A stretch of 31,430 nucleotides of DNA, from positions 1 to 31,430 of the forward strand of contig CAKORG010000010.1 of the NCBI GenBank assembly GCA_934101495.1, read 5' to 3'. Under the pieces are notes generated by a model. That model had not been told where the DNA came from, ran no database searches, and saw only the letters and a program-made list of their open reading frames with translations. The stretch's first letter is position 1, and each line of letters starts with the position of its first letter. The translations under genes were made by a program, and so were the position numbers. Of the stretch, positions 28,566-31,430 are shown piece by piece. The DNA comes from an uncultured Bacilli bacterium. Lineage in GTDB: Bacteria; Bacillota_I; Bacilli_A; RF39; UBA660.

Positions 28566-30023
28566 CTATTTTTTAAATTTATATTTAGTTGGACTAGCAG
28601 GTTCTATCAAATTACTATCCATAAGCAAAGAAATTATTTCAGAAGATCTAGATTTTTTAACATTAAAAACATCTTCAATATCTTCTCGTTTAAATTCAAA
28701 TTGATAAGTATATATATTAAATAATTTTTGTATTTGGTCATAAGTACTTTTTCTTAATCCCTTTGGTAAATTTTTATATAATTTAATAATAAAATAATCT
28801 TCATCACTAACATAATTACCATTCACTACAGATTTTTTTTCAATTTTTAATGTTTTTTCACTATTATGTTGATTTAAATAACCTTTATTAGGAAAAGTTA
28901 CACTAAAAAAGGAAGCATCAGAAGTAAATGAAGGCTTTACGGCACAATCTTGATATGATTCAACAATTCTAGTTAACCCACTTCCACGTCTTTCCATTAA
29001 ATGCAATCTATTAAAAATATCAGAAATAATTCGATTTCTCCTCATTGAAGATACCTTTCTAATATCAAGATTTTGAATATAACTTCCATCAATCATTCCA
29101 CCTGGAGATGTTATTTCCAATCGATTATCAAACATATCAATATGGATTTCTGAACCGACTATTTGATAATCTCTATGAATAATAGCATTTACTATCGCTT
29201 CACGAATAGCTCTTACAGGATAATCTTCAATTTCTATTCTTTTCATCCCATTAATTTTCCAGCTAGCATGTGAATTATTCTTTATAAACATTTCTGCATT
29301 TTCTAATAAAGAAATAATACTTCCATTATATTCTTTGTCATCAATTGCATCACCATCCACAGAACCTTTAACTAAACCATTCCATCTTGTACAAAATATT
29401 TTAGATTGTTTTAATATCCCTTGATCAGAAAGTAATAAACCAGCATTAGTTACTCTATAATTATTTGTTATTAATTCTAAAGATAAATAATCCTTATTAA
29501 CATCTAATTTTTTTCCAGTTTCATGTTTCAATGAAGCATTTAATAAAGTAAAACTTACATCAGATATTTTATACTTACTAGGTAACTCATCAAAAGTAGT
29601 ATTTTGACCTTTAAGAATTAAATTGTCCAAAATGTGTTTTGGAGCAGCAATCGACTGATTTCCAGACCTTATAAATGCTTCTTTTCTACCATCATTTTCA
29701 TAATAATACGGAGTTCTAGGACCATCACCAACTTTTATCTCCATATAATTCTTATTATTATCAATAAAGGTAGTTAATTCAAATCTCGGCAAAGGAACTA
29801 TTTTTGAATTTATTAATTCACTAACTTTTTCTGCATCTTCTTTAATATTAATTAATCCTACAGGTTTCCTGTCAACATCCCTTACACCAAATAATAAAAT
29901 TCCACCATTACTATTTGCAAAAGCAGAAACAGTTTTTAACCAACTTTTAGGTTTATTAACTTCTACTTTTTCTTTAAAATCAATATTTGTACTTTCAACA
30001 TTTTCATAATCACTCAGTTTCAT
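28566..30023 (-). CDS. AlbA_2 / ATP-binding domain transcriptional regulator
   Basis: A 485-residue cytoplasmic protein; AAAGGAGA precedes ATG 30023. The AlbA_2 (Schlafen-like) domain fills about 8-130: ESTNIDFKEKV, TVSAFANSNGGILLFGVRD, VGDGPRTPYYYENDGRKEAFIRSGNQS. A GHKL-type ATP-binding C-terminal domain follows: AIREAIVNAIIHRDYQIVGSEIHIDMFDNRLEITSPGG, and GSGLTRIVESY at about 348-358. A winged-helix segment closes the protein (EFKREDIEDVFNVKKSRSSEIISLLMDSNLI). Such proteins are usually annotated as putative transcriptional regulators; some Schlafen-like members take part in defence. No partner gene is adjacent. The 21-bp repeat island lies directly upstream on its 5' side. Confidence 0.85.
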   Translation of the reverse strand: MKLSDYENVESTNIDFKEKVEVNKPKSWLKTVSAFANSNGGILLFGVRDVDRKPVGLINIKEDAEKVSELINSKIVPLPRFELTTFIDNNKNYMEIKVGDGPRTPYYYENDGRKEAFIRSGNQSIAAPKHILDNLILKGQNTTFDELPSKYKISDVSFTLLNASLKHETGKKLDVNKDYLSLELITNNYRVTNAGLLLSDQGILKQSKIFCTRWNGLVKGSVDGDAIDDKEYNGSIISLLENAEMFIKNNSHASWKINGMKRIEIEDYPVRAIREAIVNAIIHRDYQIVGSEIHIDMFDNRLEITSPGGMIDGSYIQNLDIRKVSSMRRNRIISDIFNRLHLMERRGSGLTRIVESYQDCAVKPSFTSDASFFSVTFPNKGYLNQHNSEKTLKIEKKSVVNGNYVSDEDYFIIKLYKNLPKGLRKSTYDQIQKLFNIYTYQFEFKREDIEDVFNVKKSRSSEIISLLMDSNLIEPASPTKYKFKK

Positions 30024-30100
30024 AAATAAATCTCCTTTTAATAATTAATTATACTACATATATATATTATTTTAAATTTTTTTGCATTAATTTTAAAATT

Positions 30101-30158
30101 TCCGGTTTAAGCCGGACTTTTTTTAAAAGAAAGATAAAAAAGTCCGGCTTAAACCGGA
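30101..30158. repeat. 23-bp perfect inverted repeat
   Basis: The arms at 30101-30123 (TCCGGTTTAAGCCGGAC then T6) and 30136-30158 (A6 then GTCCGGCTTAAACCGGA) are exact inverted copies around 12 bases. The CCGGACTTTTTT end of the left arm recurs in every unit of the adjoining tandem array. The right arm merges into the first unit. RNA from either strand would form a very stable hairpin. Confidence 0.9.
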
Positions 30159-30279
30159 CTTTTTTACTCAAAAACCGGACTTTTTTACTCAAAAACCGGA
30201 CTTTTTTATTCAAAAACCGGACTTTTTTATTCAAAAACCGGACTTTTTTACTCAAAAACCGGACTTTTTTACTCGAAAA
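30154..30279. repeat. Six-unit 21-bp tandem repeat array
   Basis: Units start at 30154, 30175, 30196, 30217, 30238 and 30259. Each reads CCGGACTTTTTTAYTCAAAA plus A; units 3 and 4 have T, the others C, at the Y position, and the last has G in place of one A. There are no spacers, so it is not CRISPR. The period (7 codons) keeps one minus-strand frame open (KKVRFLS/N heptads), but that frame has no ribosome site or good start. Each unit has a CCGG centre flanked by A and T runs. The 363-base gap 30024-30386 holds this array, the inverted repeat before it and another hairpin after it, and no gene. Confidence 0.9.
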
Positions 30280-30333
30280 CTATAAATGTCAATGTTTTTA
30301 ATGAACCATATTATTATACATATTAATTGATGC

Positions 30334-30377
30334 TTCATTGAAAATTTTTTCCACTTTTACCACTTTTTTTCAATGAA
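30334..30377. repeat. 11-bp inverted repeat downstream of leuS
   Basis: TTCATTGAAAA (30334-30344) and TTTTCAATGAA (30367-30377) are perfect inverted copies around 22 bases. No U-tract follows on either strand, so it is not a standard terminator. It lies right after the leuS terminator. Confidence 0.6.
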
Positions 30378-30414
30378 AAAGAATTGTTATTTAACAACAA
30401 TATTAACAATTCTT
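30376..30414 (-). terminator. Terminator of leuS, overlapping its stop codon
   Basis: On the minus strand AAGAATTGTTA (30414-30404) pairs perfectly with TAACAATTCTT (30389-30379) around 14 bases and runs into TTT and C. The leuS stop codon (30389-30387) lies in the second arm. Confidence 0.7.
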
Positions 30415-31430
30415 CCTTTAATAACTATTATTTTAACAATTTCTTTACCATCAATATGACGAACAACATTATCATTACTTAATGCTTTTTCTTTTATGAC
30501 ATCATCAGAATCATTTACATGAACATTAATTGAACCTCTAAGTTTTCCATTTACTTGAACACCTATTTCCTTTTCTTCAAGAACAGTTTTAGCTTCATCA
30601 TATTCTGGCCAAGAACTTTCACATATTGGCTTTTCACCTAAAGATTCATTTAATTCTTCAGTAATATGAGGTGCAATTGGATTTAACAATTTTAAAAGTA
30701 ACATATAATCTTTTTTAGTAATATGTTCACATTCTTCATACTTATTAAGTAATATCATCAAAGTTGAAACTGCAGTATTATAAGCAATATGACTTAAATC
30801 ATAAGTAACCTTTTTAATACTTTGATGAATAATTGTTTCTAAGTTTTTAGAATATTCATTGCCATCTACTACTTTATCTTTTAAGCGAATAATTCTATCA
30901 ATAAATCTTTTACATCCTTTTAAAGAATCTGTTGACCATGGAGCGTCTTGTTCATAATCCCCCATAAACATTTCATAAACTCTTAAAGTATCAGCACCAT
31001 ATTCTTTAACAATATCATCAGGATTTATAACATTACCTTTACTCTTACTCATTTTTTCGTTATTAGCACCTAAAACCATACCATGACTTACACGAGTCCA
31101 AATCATTTCTTTATGAGGAACAAGACCAATATTATATAAGAATTGTACCCAGAATCTTGCATAAAGTAAGTGTCTTGCAGTATGTTCCATACCGCCATTA
31201 TACCAATCTACTCTATTCCAATACTTCATAGCATCCATACTAGCGAACTCATGATTATTGTGAGCATCCATAAATCTCAAGAAATACCAACTTGAACCAG
31301 CCCAGTTAGGCATTGTATCAGTTTCACGGCGAGCAGCTCTTCCACATTTTGGACAAGTAGTATTTACCCAATCAGTTATTTTAGCAAGCGGACTTTCACC
31401 ATCATCAGTTGGTTCATATTCTGCAACATC
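30387..31430 (-). CDS. leuS: Leucyl-tRNA synthetase, C-terminal part
   Basis: 347 residues of the 3' portion; the gene continues past the right edge with the reading frame open. The visible part begins in the zinc-ribbon/catalytic region (CPKCGRAARRETDTMPNWAG), followed by GSSWYFLRFMD, the KMSKS signature (KMSKSKGNVINPDDIV) essential for tRNA aminoacylation, and YGADTLRVYEMFMG. The anticodon-binding helical domain follows (LLKLLNPIAPHITEELNE), then the C-terminal domain (VQVNGKLRGSINV). It charges tRNA-Leu in the cytoplasm. The bacterial LeuS order of motifs is intact. It ends at a hairpin terminator. Confidence 0.95.
   Translation of the reverse strand, partial: DVAEYEPTDDGESPLAKITDWVNTTCPKCGRAARRETDTMPNWAGSSWYFLRFMDAHNNHEFASMDAMKYWNRVDWYNGGMEHTARHLLYARFWVQFLYNIGLVPHKEMIWTRVSHGMVLGANNEKMSKSKGNVINPDDIVKEYGADTLRVYEMFMGDYEQDAPWSTDSLKGCKRFIDRIIRLKDKVVDGNEYSKNLETIIHQSIKKVTYDLSHIAYNTAVSTLMILLNKYEECEHITKKDYMLLLKLLNPIAPHITEELNESLGEKPICESSWPEYDEAKTVLEEKEIGVQVNGKLRGSINVHVNDSDDVIKEKALSNDNVVRHIDGKEIVKIIVIKGRIVNIVVK

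Noticed and set aside
30067..30255. Minus-strand frame of KKVRFLS/N heptads across the tandem array
   Set aside because: It is a by-product of the 21-bp period (7 codons). It has no ribosome site, begins with a non-ATG codon inside a repeat unit and runs into the hairpin, so I do not call it a gene.
30154..30279. CRISPR array
   Set aside because: Repeats are head to tail with no spacers, and no cas gene is in the window.
1..31430. tRNA or rRNA genes, insertion sequences, prophage genes
   Set aside because: None seen on either strand: no cloverleaf-like GGTTCRA segments with acceptor pairing, no transposase or phage structural motifs.

Overview
The window is AT-rich, densely packed DNA read with the standard code. 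Gram-positive markers include UppP, a D,D-carboxypeptidase, SpmA/SpmB, YutD, YtxH, TrmB and strong Shine-Dalgarno sites (GGAGG or GGTGAT). With its lipoproteins and lysine/glutamate-rich single-pass membrane proteins, this suggests a low-GC Bacillota or Tenericutes-affiliated gut bacterium. That placement is inference. Several spore-associated genes (yunB, spmA, spmB, a cse60-like gene) mean the lineage sporulates or descends from one that did.

Layout. 1-793: start of a SipW/TasA-like surface protein (partial), divergent from a small XRE-type regulator, with a 9-bp-arm dyad around the surface gene's -35. 836-4310: five-gene minus operon including yunB and yutD. 4413-4601: ferredoxin. 4633-7930: AMP-forming ligase plus 7-TM histidine kinase. 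8025-11174: rluB, a structured RNA, spmB, spmA and dac, the order known from Bacillus with an RNA gene inserted. 11285-12872: two translationally coupled, distantly related unknown proteins. 12876-14295: lipoprotein, YjbA-like protein and small membrane protein. 14359-15813: cyclophilin lipoprotein and uppP.

15930-17401 is the most striking part. It is a membrane-anchored surface protein whose C-terminal tail and 3' flank abruptly become GC-rich. The tail has the signature of a diversity-generating-retroelement (DGR) variable region and is followed by a 13-bp hairpin. No reverse transcriptase or template repeat lies in the window, so the driver would have to act from elsewhere.

17524-24682: beta-lactamase-fold serine hydrolase, a probable relative of the variable surface protein, a phosphodiester glycosidase, a thioredoxin-like lipoprotein with a rhodanese, an OmpR-type two-component system and a small unknown. 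24802-27070: envelope/stress operon (lipoprotein, acidic protein, DUF948, YtxH). 27190-27377: a second structured RNA candidate with its own promoter and terminator. 27376-28498: trmB, a coiled-coil protein and a cse60-like gene. 28566-30023: an AlbA_2/ATPase regulator. 30101-30279: a 23-bp inverted repeat fused to a six-unit 21-bp tandem array. 30387-31430: 3' part of leuS.

Most genes concern the cell envelope and its sensing. The best leads for something undescribed are the DGR-like target, the two unassigned RNAs, the repeat/hairpin island and the coupled paralogue pair.
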